The notes under the pieces are model-generated. The model saw only the letters and a list, made by a program, of their open reading frames with translations, made no database searches and was not told the origin of the DNA. Made by a program: the position numbers and the translations under genes. DNA of 31,538 nt from a virus, in the IMG/VR virus record IMGVR_UViG_3300015263_000182, positions 1 through 31,538 of that record; one strand, given 5' to 3'. Below are positions 24,356 to 31,188 of this stretch, in pieces; the stretch's first letter is position 1; each line of letters starts with the position of its first letter.

Positions 24356-24771
24356 TTCGTATTCTCCTTGAGATAGTTGGCCACTGACACTGAGTCCTCA
24401 AAGACGATCCCCGGCCCGAGGGCATTGAGCACGCGAGCCTTCCCTTGAGTTGTGAGCTCGCAGAAGGTGGATGTCGGTGAGATGTTAATGGCGTCAATGA
24501 CTGCGGTGGCCGCAACCTGTGACGCGCCAGTGATGATGATGCCGCCTGTCAGCTTGAACAGCTTCACCAGTTGAGTCGGACGCACCATGTGTCCGACGAG
24601 TCCCAGGTACTCTTCGTTCTTGCGCTTGTGGAGCTTGGGGTCATTCAACCACTCGCGCCACGTCTTCGAGAAGAAGTCCTCTGGAGGTTCAACGCCTACT
24701 CTTCGATAGGCTTCCAATACTGCCGCCCGAGTATCTGCGAGCGTTCCATCAAGGTCATAAGCGTACTGCAT
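24331..24771 (-). CDS. HAD-superfamily phosphatase
   Basis: This 146-aa protein begins MQYAYDLDGTLADT, HAD motif I with nucleophile D6 and acid D8. Motif II is IIITGAS (T81), motif III Lys is probably K111 in TTQGKARVL, and motif IV is VFEDS (E125, D126). It is small, with at most a minimal cap, like sugar-phosphate or polynucleotide-type HAD phosphatases. ATG at 24771 is chosen because AAGGAACGGAGC precedes it; the frame is open for 18 more codons. It overlaps the kinase gene by 76 nt and the nucleotidyltransferase by 25 nt. Substrate unknown. Confidence 0.8.
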   Translation of the reverse strand: MQYAYDLDGTLADTRAAVLEAYRRVGVEPPEDFFSKTWREWLNDPKLHKRKNEEYLGLVGHMVRPTQLVKLFKLTGGIIITGASQVAATAVIDAINISPTSTFCELTTQGKARVLNALGPGIVFEDSVSVANYLKENTKWKVCLAL

Positions 24772-25559
24772 GCTCCGTTCCTTCCGAGGTTGTAGAAAAT
24801 CTCCTTTGCGACATGGCTCGCCCACTCAAGGGCGATCTCGCTGCGTCCGCTGGCATACGGAATGATCCTCAGTGCGTGGATCATCAGCCAGAAGACAGCC
24901 TTGTGCAACAGCTCTTCACTGAACTTGTCGCGCAGCACGTTAAGACAGGCATCGCCGGGCATCGCCCATCCGAACATCACGTGCTCCCATCCGACCACCG
25001 ACTGTAGCATCTTGCCGATGTCCACCTCCGGCAGCCACGCCACCTTGCCGACGGGACGGATGGGGTCTATGAAGCGCAGCTTCTCGCCCTCAAGCGTGAC
25101 CATCACGTTCGAGAACGTGGGATCACCGTGGACGTAACACCCGAGCGAGGTCTGCCCGTGGTATAGGTCAGTCATCATCCATGAAGCGTTGAACGGCTGC
25201 CCCTTGAACCACTCTTCCATCGCTTCCATCCAGTCGTGCTGATCAATGCCGTTGCACCAGACGTCACGCTGAAGCGTGTAGATCATCTGATTGAGCAGCT
25301 CGTGTGGCTTGTACCACTTGAGGAAGTCGCAGGAGAGCGTCTCCATGAAGTAGCCATCTGGCATCAGGTTGATGACGCGAGGGCAGACCTCAGGTCCCAG
25401 CTGCCTCACGTACTCGGCCTGCTCCCTTGCGTTCTTTCCGGTCTTCCACGTTCCTTCGTCGGACACTATGACCGTTGCTCCGCTGAAGCCTGCCGTATTC
25501 GTACGCTTTCTTCCAGCGTACAATAACTTCTTTTCTGGAAACAGACTGCTTGTACTCAC
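24696..25559 (-). CDS. Small-molecule kinase, aminoglycoside/choline-kinase fold
   Basis: This 287-aa protein has the protein-kinase-like fold of APH/choline kinases. GFSGATVIV (about 24-32) is the nucleotide-binding hairpin, KTGKNAREQAEYVRQLG carries candidate Lys and Glu of the N lobe, CYVHGDPTFSN (H144, D146, N151) is the Brenner catalytic loop and RFIDPIRP (D165) supplies the metal Asp. It should phosphorylate the hydroxyl of a sugar, amino alcohol or similar small molecule. The next genes are a HAD phosphatase and a nucleotidyltransferase. The GTG start lies 170 nt inside the preceding glycosyltransferase gene, in another frame; N-lobe motifs require an early start, so the long overlap seems real. 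Confidence 0.78.
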   Translation of the reverse strand: MSTSSLFPEKKLLYAGRKRTNTAGFSGATVIVSDEGTWKTGKNAREQAEYVRQLGPEVCPRVINLMPDGYFMETLSCDFLKWYKPHELLNQMIYTLQRDVWCNGIDQHDWMEAMEEWFKGQPFNASWMMTDLYHGQTSLGCYVHGDPTFSNVMVTLEGEKLRFIDPIRPVGKVAWLPEVDIGKMLQSVVGWEHVMFGWAMPGDACLNVLRDKFSEELLHKAVFWLMIHALRIIPYASGRSEIALEWASHVAKEIFYNLGRNGACSTLMTLMERSQILGRQYWKPIEE

Positions 25560-26283
25560 GTTCCACCACCTTCACAAAGTCAGGGAACATCTGCGCCAGC
25601 TTCTCCGCGTCGGCGTTGCTGGCCGTCATGTTCCGTTCTAGGCTTGCGCCTCCCTTTGAATTGTACGTCTGATCCACCACGAGTTCAACCAGTACACGAT
25701 TCGGGTAGCCCTGAGTGAGCAGCTGAAGGCACAGCTCCATGTCCTCACGGTGCTCAATGCGCCCGAGGACGCAGTGCTCAACGACTTCCGGCACGCGATA
25801 GCCTAGTGCGTAGATCATGCGAGAGTTGGCATACCATCTGTGAGCAGACAGGATGCCATTGTTGCCCTGACGCGGCCCGATGCCGACATGCACGTACTTG
25901 TCCAGTGCTCTGTCAACCTTGCGCAGCGCCCAGTCAATCTCCTCCTCGGATGCCGTCGTGATGTTGAACGGCGGAAGAGGCTTCCCCTTCTTCAGAGGCT
26001 TTGAGTAACGACGCCTCGAGAAGCGCAGGTCATCGTCGAACATCATTATCTTGTCCACTCCCGTGGTGTTGTAATGCTCGAGAATCCACTTGCGCTTCTT
26101 GGCGATGGACGTGACTGAGGGTGGATGCACTATGAGTGACACTCCCGCAGGCACGGTCTTCTTGAGATAGGCCGCGTCAACTTCGTCAACGATCAAGTCC
26201 GTTCGCTTGTGCCATCGTTTCGGAATGTTGCGCAGCGTTATCTGTCGCTCAACGCGACGGTATGTCGGTATCACGATCCTCAC
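25390..26283 (-). CDS. GT-A glycosyltransferase resembling the TET/JBP-associated (TAGT) DNA glycosyltransferase family
   Basis: This 297-aa protein starts MRIVIPTYRR and has the metal-binding DDD in MFDDDLRFSRR (D83-D85), a YVHVGIGPRQGNN block (about 132-144), a conserved EHREDMELCLQLL helix and GYPNRVLVE, followed by TYNSKGGAS. The DDDLRF, HVGxxxRxGNN, EDxxxxLQLL-xxGYPN and xGGxS sequence order is, to my memory, that of phage TAGT enzymes, which glycosylate hydroxymethylated pyrimidines in DNA. The tail after about residue 255 is basic and low in order and corresponds to the overlap with the kinase. GTG at 26283 follows GGAGG. Confidence 0.75.
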   Translation of the reverse strand: MRIVIPTYRRVERQITLRNIPKRWHKRTDLIVDEVDAAYLKKTVPAGVSLIVHPPSVTSIAKKRKWILEHYNTTGVDKIMMFDDDLRFSRRRYSKPLKKGKPLPPFNITTASEEEIDWALRKVDRALDKYVHVGIGPRQGNNGILSAHRWYANSRMIYALGYRVPEVVEHCVLGRIEHREDMELCLQLLTQGYPNRVLVELVVDQTYNSKGGASLERNMTASNADAEKLAQMFPDFVKVVEREYKQSVSRKEVIVRWKKAYEYGRLQRSNGHSVRRRNVEDRKERKGAGRVREAAGT

Positions 26284-27269
26284 ATGATCCTCCTCAGTCG
26301 CTTGACTATGGCTGCCGAGCCATGCGCCTCGAGAACGTCGAGTGCATTCTTGCGCAGCTTGTTGAGCTCACCGACGGTGACGTTGCGAAGGATGTTCGCA
26401 AGATCATCATCACTGTGAACGGCAAGGCAGTTGACGAACTCTTGCATGTCGCCTTTCTTGTCCGCCCAGTTCGTGTGAATGACGTTCACCGTGCCAGCGT
26501 CCATCGCCTCAAGGAAACTGTACTGCGTTCCTCCGCCGTCGCCGTGCGGATAGTCCGAGAGGTCCACCGCCATCTGGTATCCTGCGGCCAGCCTAGCGGC
26601 GTCCTGTGAGCAGCGGAATCCCTTCGGCTTCTTGTACGACGGATACTTCTGCTTCAGCTTGAGGCCCAGGAAGTGAGTGGTCTCTTTGCCCACGAACTCC
26701 ACCCTGAACTTCGCCGGCAGCGACTCATTCGCCTTGCAGATGATGTCAGGGTGCTTGTTTGTCGCTACCATCGACAGTGAGCAGGCTCGCTGGCGTCCCT
26801 TCAGGTCGGACAGCTTGCCATGAACTCTCGAGTACGGATGCGGCAAGTATGCGCTGCCCTTGAAGTGCTTCTGCAACGACTCACGGATCACCACGACCTG
26901 AGCAGGCTTGAGTCCTGTCACGTGCGGGAACTGTTTGAACTCTTGCGTACTCTGGACACAGCACATCGCGCCAGCCTTGAGGAGCTTGTGGATGGTGTCC
27001 TTGTCCGCAAGATCATCTGGCCGTGCTACAGCCGTGATGAGCGTCGGAGTGGTCTTGGCCGCTCTTACCGCAGTGGCCACGCTCACGTTGCGATAGGACA
27101 GCTCGTGTCCCTTCATCACTCTCGTTACTCGCTCCTCACGATCTCTGTTGCAGCGCAGGACGGTAACGTTCACGCCCTCCGCCACGAGGCATCGTTGCAG
27201 ATGCGCCGTGAAGGACGTGAAGCCGCCAACCGACCACGGGCTGAGGTAGATGAGGTTGATGCTCTTCAC
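26280..27269 (-). CDS. GT-B glycosyltransferase (GT4-like)
   Basis: This 329-aa protein has a two-Rossmann GT-B plan. The N-domain opens INLIYLSPWSVGGFTSFTAH, the Gly-rich acceptor-side loop, and the C-domain has SLSMVATNKHPDI, then DLSDYPHGDGGGTQYSFLEA (about 245-264), a form of the donor-binding E-x7-E region, and MDAGTVNVIHTN. It probably adds a second sugar, or the only sugar, from an NDP donor. It overlaps the next gene (TAGT-like) by 4 nt and follows the aGPT-Pplase-like gene by 2 nt. GTG start at 27269 follows GGGAGGTAACA. Confidence 0.78.
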   Translation of the reverse strand: MKSINLIYLSPWSVGGFTSFTAHLQRCLVAEGVNVTVLRCNRDREERVTRVMKGHELSYRNVSVATAVRAAKTTPTLITAVARPDDLADKDTIHKLLKAGAMCCVQSTQEFKQFPHVTGLKPAQVVVIRESLQKHFKGSAYLPHPYSRVHGKLSDLKGRQRACSLSMVATNKHPDIICKANESLPAKFRVEFVGKETTHFLGLKLKQKYPSYKKPKGFRCSQDAARLAAGYQMAVDLSDYPHGDGGGTQYSFLEAMDAGTVNVIHTNWADKKGDMQEFVNCLAVHSDDDLANILRNVTVGELNKLRKNALDVLEAHGSAAIVKRLRRIM

Positions 27270-27271
27270 TG

Positions 27272-28237
27272 TTACCTCCCTTTCGCCAGCTTGCTCAACA
27301 TGGCGCTCTTTGAGACCGCCGTCTTCTTGAGCTTGTAGCGATCGTTCTCGAAAGACACGCGCTCGGTGGTCTTGTACCGACTGCGCGGCCTGCCCTCGCC
27401 GTTCTTGACGCGCATGTACTTGTCGAACTCACACAGTGAGTGCTCGACCTCACGCATCTCGAATGGCCACTCGCATGACTTGACCTTCTTGCTGAGCTTG
27501 CTCGGAGCACGCTCGAGAAGCTTCCTCATGGCGTCCACGTAATCTGGTTTCCTGCCTTCCATGCGATGCTTGCCGGTGAGCAGCCTGTTGATGCCTCGCT
27601 TCGCCCCCGGCCCCGGATTCGCCCATGTGTTGATGTCACGGGCTCCGTGTAGGACGTAGGTGAAGCGGAGGTCACACGCCATCTCATAGGCGATGAAATT
27701 GCCCACCGAGTTGATGTCAGTGAGAATCTCCACCGTGATCTGCATCGACTGCGCGTTCATGATCCGCTTGGCCAGCTCGTCGCGGTGCTTGTAGACGTAG
27801 TCCACCGCGTCGGTGATGATCTCCACCTTCGGGATTGACTGCCCGAGGTTCGGCACAATGTACGCGCCGGTGAAGATCTGCTTCTTGTTGCGCTTGCGCT
27901 CTTCGAGGATCTTCAGCGTCCTCGCTCTGCTCCACTTGCCCGAGAAATAAATCTCGTCGTAAGTCGGAGGCCAGTTGAACAGACGGAACAGCGCGTTGTG
28001 AAACACCACGTCACCCGGCGACGGGCGCTTGAGTGAGCCGTACAAGAAGACGTAACGGTTGATCCACGCTTGCGTCACGCGGTCAAGCTGCCGGAACGGG
28101 TTGGTGAACTTGTAGTCGTTGAGGATCTGGTCTTTGGTCCACGGCCTCTTGTGACCGTCGCGCTTCTTGAGATAGATGGAATGCCGTTCGTTGATCCAGT
28201 ACCAGAACAGCTTCTCCTCCGCAGGAAGGAATTTCAT
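27272..28237 (-). CDS. DNA base hypermodification protein (aGPT-Pplase / 5-hmU-DNA-kinase helical-domain class)
   Basis: This 321-aa protein matches the helical, DNA-glycosylase-related class linked to alpha-glutamyl/putrescinyl-thymine pyrophosphorylases and to the helical part of 5-hmU DNA kinases. Tell-tale segments in order: FWYWINERHSIYLKK (10-24), RPWTKDQILNDYKFTNPFRQ (31-50), KQIFTGAYIVPNLGQ, an HhH-like INSVGNFIAYEMACDLRFTY (about 175-194) and TWANPGPGAKRGINRLL. In known pathways such proteins act on phosphorylated 5-hmU in DNA, replacing phosphate by an amine or amino acid. No P-loop kinase domain is attached. GGAG lies 9 nt before ATG 28237. The family is recognised by memory of its motifs. 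Confidence 0.8.
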   Translation of the reverse strand: MKFLPAEEKLFWYWINERHSIYLKKRDGHKRPWTKDQILNDYKFTNPFRQLDRVTQAWINRYVFLYGSLKRPSPGDVVFHNALFRLFNWPPTYDEIYFSGKWSRARTLKILEERKRNKKQIFTGAYIVPNLGQSIPKVEIITDAVDYVYKHRDELAKRIMNAQSMQITVEILTDINSVGNFIAYEMACDLRFTYVLHGARDINTWANPGPGAKRGINRLLTGKHRMEGRKPDYVDAMRKLLERAPSKLSKKVKSCEWPFEMREVEHSLCEFDKYMRVKNGEGRPRSRYKTTERVSFENDRYKLKKTAVSKSAMLSKLAKGR

Positions 28238-28257
28238 TGGTCATGCTCCATGAGAAG

Positions 28258-28284
28258 GGAGGGGCGACACTGCGCCGCCCCTCC
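28258..28284. terminator. GC-rich hairpin between the acidic-protein and base-modification genes
   Basis: GGAGGGGCG (28258-28266) and CGCCCCTCC (28276-28284) form a perfect 9-bp stem with a 9-nt loop in the 63-nt gap between two minus-strand genes. It is the largest gap in the leftward operon before the 19.7-kb end. No U tract follows in the leftward direction, so it may be an attenuator, RNA-processing or RNA-stabilising element rather than a full terminator. Confidence 0.45.
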
Positions 28285-28300
28285 TAGTTGCCGATGGTCG

Positions 28301-28918
28301 TCAGGCGACCTTGATGAAGCCGTTCTTGGTCATCAGCTTCACCCAGCCGGGAAGCTTGGCAGTGTTGATGCCTGCCTCCTTCGCCTTCGCCGTCAGCTCC
28401 TTCATGGTCATGCCGCCCTTAACAGGCAGAAGTTCCTGGAGCTTAGTCTTCGGTCCCTTGCCGGGACGCGGCTTGCCCTTGATGAACTTGCTCTTCGTCG
28501 AGATTTCGACAGGAGCCTTGCGCTCACGGGTCTTCTTTTCCGCCTTCTCTGCCTTCGCAGGCTTCTCCTTTCCAGCCTTGCGCTTCGTCTTGACAGGGGC
28601 GTCGGCCGACTTCTTGGCCTTCTTGGTCTTGGTCTTCTTCACGGTCTTCTCCTTCCGCTTACGGGCGGGCTGCTCTTCCTCTTCCTCGTCTTCCTCGTCC
28701 TCATCGGACTCGTCGGACTCTTCCTCTTCCTCGTCCTCGGACTCCTCCTCGTCGTCCTCAGACTCTTCCTCTTCCTCCTCGTCGTCCTCAGACTCCTCAG
28801 AGTCTTCGTCGTCGAGCTCTTCGTCGTCCCCGTCGAGGTCTTCTTCGCCTTCTTCCTCTTCCTCTTCTTCGAGCTCCTCGTCCAGCTCTTCCTCGACCTC
28901 GCGCTTCTTCTTAGACAT
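28301..28918 (-). CDS. Acidic-basic block protein from an internal in-frame start
   Basis: ATG at 28918 is preceded by AAGGAGG with a 5-nt gap, so a 205-aa product is expected even though the frame is open upstream. Residues about 7-82 are almost all Glu, Asp and Ser; residues 84-150 are Lys/Arg/Ala-rich; the last ~55 form a compact-looking domain (GGMTMKELTAKAKEAG, LPGWVKLMTKNGFIKVA) that could be a small helical DNA-binding unit. Such a charge-block protein could act as a DNA mimic, a chaperone for DNA-binding proteins, or a condensate former; these are guesses. Confidence 0.65.
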   Translation of the reverse strand: MSKKKREVEEELDEELEEEEEEEGEEDLDGDDEELDDEDSEESEDDEEEEEESEDDEEESEDEEEEESDESDEDEEDEEEEEQPARKRKEKTVKKTKTKKAKKSADAPVKTKRKAGKEKPAKAEKAEKKTRERKAPVEISTKSKFIKGKPRPGKGPKTKLQELLPVKGGMTMKELTAKAKEAGINTAKLPGWVKLMTKNGFIKVA

Positions 28919-29515
28919 GCGGTCCTCCTTATCAGGACGTTTCAACGTGACGGCGGGCCAATGGTCAAGAACGCTCAAGTCCGCCAGCTTGACGTTCCCA
29001 CTCTTCTCGACCATCCCAAGTGATAGCCGTAGCACCACATGAGCGGCAAAGTTGAATGCTTCTGAAAACTCCTTGCTCACAATCGGAGCATTGACTGCCT
29101 CGGAGATCAGCTTGCTCAACTGAATCCAGGTCATGCGAGCAAGACACTCCTGTACCTCAAAGATAAATCTGGTGTCGGCCTCCTTTCGTGGTAGGTAACT
29201 ACGATACTTCGGAACCTTCGAACCGTTCTCCTTACAGAACTCCTCGAAGGAACGGAACACGTTCTCGGTCAGAACCTCGAAGTGCTCATGCTTCTCCATC
29301 AGCTCGCGGTACTTCGCGGACTTGGTCTGTCCTGCCAAGAGCTTCTTGCCCTTGCTCCTTCCCTCCTTGCGAGCCTTGCGTTCGTCCAACCGCTTCTTGC
29401 CAGCCTTGTGATACTTCTTGAGGTCCTCTTTGGTAGAGGGTCTGAAGCCGTCCGCGTCCCGCTTGGGTTCGCTCGCGCGCTCCGCTGCCGCCCTCTTAGC
29501 CTTGTTGAATCCCAT
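28301..29515 (-). CDS. Basic/acidic low-complexity protein, full-length reading frame (404 aa)
   Basis: The frame runs from MGFNKAKRAAAERASEP at 29515 to 28301 with no stop. The first ~200 residues hold a basic N-terminus (about 1-80, many Lys/Arg) and a folded-looking helical region (YRELMEKHEHFEVLTENVF, SKEFSEAFNFAAHVVLRLS). The rest is the acidic/basic protein described separately, which has its own internal start and strong ribosome-binding site in the same frame. AGGAGGG precedes the ATG at 29515, which follows the helicase stop by one base. I do not recognise a family; nucleic-acid binding is suggested by the basic regions and the helicase neighbour. Confidence 0.65.
   Translation of the reverse strand: MGFNKAKRAAAERASEPKRDADGFRPSTKEDLKKYHKAGKKRLDERKARKEGRSKGKKLLAGQTKSAKYRELMEKHEHFEVLTENVFRSFEEFCKENGSKVPKYRSYLPRKEADTRFIFEVQECLARMTWIQLSKLISEAVNAPIVSKEFSEAFNFAAHVVLRLSLGMVEKSGNVKLADLSVLDHWPAVTLKRPDKEDRMSKKKREVEEELDEELEEEEEEEGEEDLDGDDEELDDEDSEESEDDEEEEEESEDDEEESEDEEEEESDESDEDEEDEEEEEQPARKRKEKTVKKTKTKKAKKSADAPVKTKRKAGKEKPAKAEKAEKKTRERKAPVEISTKSKFIKGKPRPGKGPKTKLQELLPVKGGMTMKELTAKAKEAGINTAKLPGWVKLMTKNGFIKVA
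28676..28885. repeat. Pyrimidine-rich triplet-repeat-like tract encoding the acidic run
   Basis: The plus strand carries about 210 nt dominated by CTC, TTC, CTT and GTC triplets, encoding Glu/Asp/Ser on the minus strand. The strand bias is strong (purines almost absent on the plus strand except for G and A of GTC and GAC). It may vary in length by slippage. Confidence 0.7.
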
Positions 29516-29516
29516 G

Positions 29517-30950
29517 TCAGCCCTCCTGTTTTCCGTAGCGTCGTTCCATTGCCGAAAGCAATGCCTGTTGATTCCTGTCCTTGCGCGACAGTGCGTCAAG
29601 GATAACTTCATCTACCGTGTCATTTGCAATGATGCGGTAAACGATGACTCTGCGCTTCTGGCCCTGCCTCCAGATTCTCGCTATCGCCTGCTCGTGGTCT
29701 TCGAAGTTCCAGCCGAGGCTGTAGAAAATGACGATGCCTCCGCTGCCCTGTAGGTTCAGTCCGTGCGCCATGCTGCTAGGCTGCCCGAACATGACGGGGA
29801 TCTTTCCCTCGTTCCACTGCTTGAGCAGCTTCGGAGTGTCCTTGAGTTTGAGCGACGAGTTGATGGCCGGAGCGTCGGGGAAGTAACGCCTCAGCCTAGC
29901 TAGGTCATGCCTGAACTCGTACACGACCAGAGCTGGCTCGCCGTTCAGCTCCTCGATCAAGTCAACTAGGTTCTCGTCCTTCTCGTCGTGGATGCGCATG
30001 TACTTCCGCTTGCCGACAGGCTTGCCCAGCTCGTCGAACGTCTGGTCAAGGTAGAGGCCTCCGTTGGCGATCTGGCGAAGCTTGCCGCTGACGACGGCAG
30101 CATTGGCCGCAGTGACCAGATGGTCATTCAGCATCGCCTCGAAGTCAGCTTCCATCTGCGCATACTTGGATCGTGCCTTTGAAGGCAGCTCAATCCTCCG
30201 GTCGAAGAACGTGAGTGGCGGCATGTCCAGCTGGTCTGTGCCGTAGCGCATGACAAGAGGCCTCAGCTTCTTGAAGATGCGCTTCTCGGAATCCTGCTTC
30301 AGCTTCCACTCGTAGCCCATGTACCCAGACGGATAGAAATATGTGTTGCGAAACTCCGTGATGTAACGCCCGAGCGCCACGCCTTGATCGAGGACGTAGA
30401 TCTGGCCGAAGATGTCCATCATGGTGTTAGGCACTGGCGAGCCGGTCAGGATGTAGCGTCGGTCAAAGAAGCTGAGCATCTTGCGGATGGCACGGAACCT
30501 CTTGGCCGTCGAGTTCTTTAGCTTGGAACTCTCGTCGCAGACCAGCATGATCTTCTTGCCGCGTCTGAAGAACGCCTTCTGGTTCTTGAGCCACATGAGG
30601 CCCTCGTAGTTGAGCAGCCACACGTCCGTGTCCATCTGAAGACGCTTCGCCTTCTTGGGGCCGTGCAGGATCTTGTAGTCGAGGTCGAGCCTCCACTTCT
30701 TGATCTCAGCTGGCCACACTGAGTACACGATGCGGATCTTGCCCAGCACGAGCAGCTCGTCAACGACGCCCATCTTCTTCAGAATCTTGAAGATCATGAG
30801 CACGATCATCGTCTTGCCAAGTCCCGGAGCCAGCAAGAAGCCTGCCGCCGGACGGCTAAGACCGAACTTTATGCACTCCTTTTGATAAGGCTTTGGGATG
30901 AACTTGGTCAAGGAGGATCTTGATGGCTTCTTGCGCGGTGTAGACGACAT
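29517..30950 (-). CDS. SNF2-family DNA helicase / translocase
   Basis: This 477-aa ATPase has the two RecA lobes of SNF2 enzymes. Motif I APGLGKT (41-47), motif II VCDESSKLKN (D139, E140; DESS instead of DEAH), motif III LTGSPVPNT (169-177), and motif V-VI with GLNLQGSGGIVIFYSLGWN and QAIARIWRQGQKRR (421-434). These drive translocation along double-stranded DNA. The length is short, with no extra C-terminal domain, as in phage SNF2 proteins. It is followed by the basic/acidic protein and preceded by two nucleases. The ATG at 30950 lies 95 nt inside the VRR-NUC gene; a good Shine-Dalgarno is not visible. Confidence 0.92.
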   Translation of the reverse strand: MSSTPRKKPSRSSLTKFIPKPYQKECIKFGLSRPAAGFLLAPGLGKTMIVLMIFKILKKMGVVDELLVLGKIRIVYSVWPAEIKKWRLDLDYKILHGPKKAKRLQMDTDVWLLNYEGLMWLKNQKAFFRRGKKIMLVCDESSKLKNSTAKRFRAIRKMLSFFDRRYILTGSPVPNTMMDIFGQIYVLDQGVALGRYITEFRNTYFYPSGYMGYEWKLKQDSEKRIFKKLRPLVMRYGTDQLDMPPLTFFDRRIELPSKARSKYAQMEADFEAMLNDHLVTAANAAVVSGKLRQIANGGLYLDQTFDELGKPVGKRKYMRIHDEKDENLVDLIEELNGEPALVVYEFRHDLARLRRYFPDAPAINSSLKLKDTPKLLKQWNEGKIPVMFGQPSSMAHGLNLQGSGGIVIFYSLGWNFEDHEQAIARIWRQGQKRRVIVYRIIANDTVDEVILDALSRKDRNQQALLSAMERRYGKQEG

Positions 30951-31188
30951 GAACTTGAAACCCCATTGTTATGAGCTCGGTGTGCCTCCGTATCTGCATC
31001 TGAGTAGGCACCTCGCCCTTGCGCTTGAACTCGAAGAACAGAGCTACCTTGTAAGGAGCCAGCACCAGACGGTCGGAGTGACCTCGCTCACCGAACGGTC
31101 CTGCCGTGCTGAGCTTGATACACTTCCAACCTCTGGCCCTGACGTACTTGCAGAACTTCAGCTCCTCAACTTTTTCCAGGCGTCGCAC
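30856..31188 (-). CDS. VRR-NUC domain nuclease
   Basis: This 110-aa protein is a stand-alone VRR-NUC (PD-D/ExK superfamily) nuclease. Motifs: RRLEKVEELKFCKYVRARG (N-terminal helix with an acidic residue), GPFGERGHSDRLVLAPYK (D39), FFEFKRKG (E53, K55) and PTQMQIRRH (Q63). Such small nucleases occur next to SNF2 helicases in phages and may resolve branched DNA. The GTG at 31188 is preceded by AAGGGGGGACC, so it is preferred over an upstream GTG at 31221 that has no ribosome-binding site. It overlaps both neighbours by out-of-frame sequence. Confidence 0.85.
   Translation of the reverse strand: MRRLEKVEELKFCKYVRARGWKCIKLSTAGPFGERGHSDRLVLAPYKVALFFEFKRKGEVPTQMQIRRHTELITMGFQVHVVYTAQEAIKILLDQVHPKALSKGVHKVRS

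Noticed and set aside
28070-29042. Long plus-strand frames opposite the acidic protein and hypermodification gene
   Set aside because: They are antisense to strongly supported minus-strand genes; their Leu- or Ser-rich sequence is a by-product of the Glu/Asp/Lys repeats and has no ribosome-binding site or coupling.
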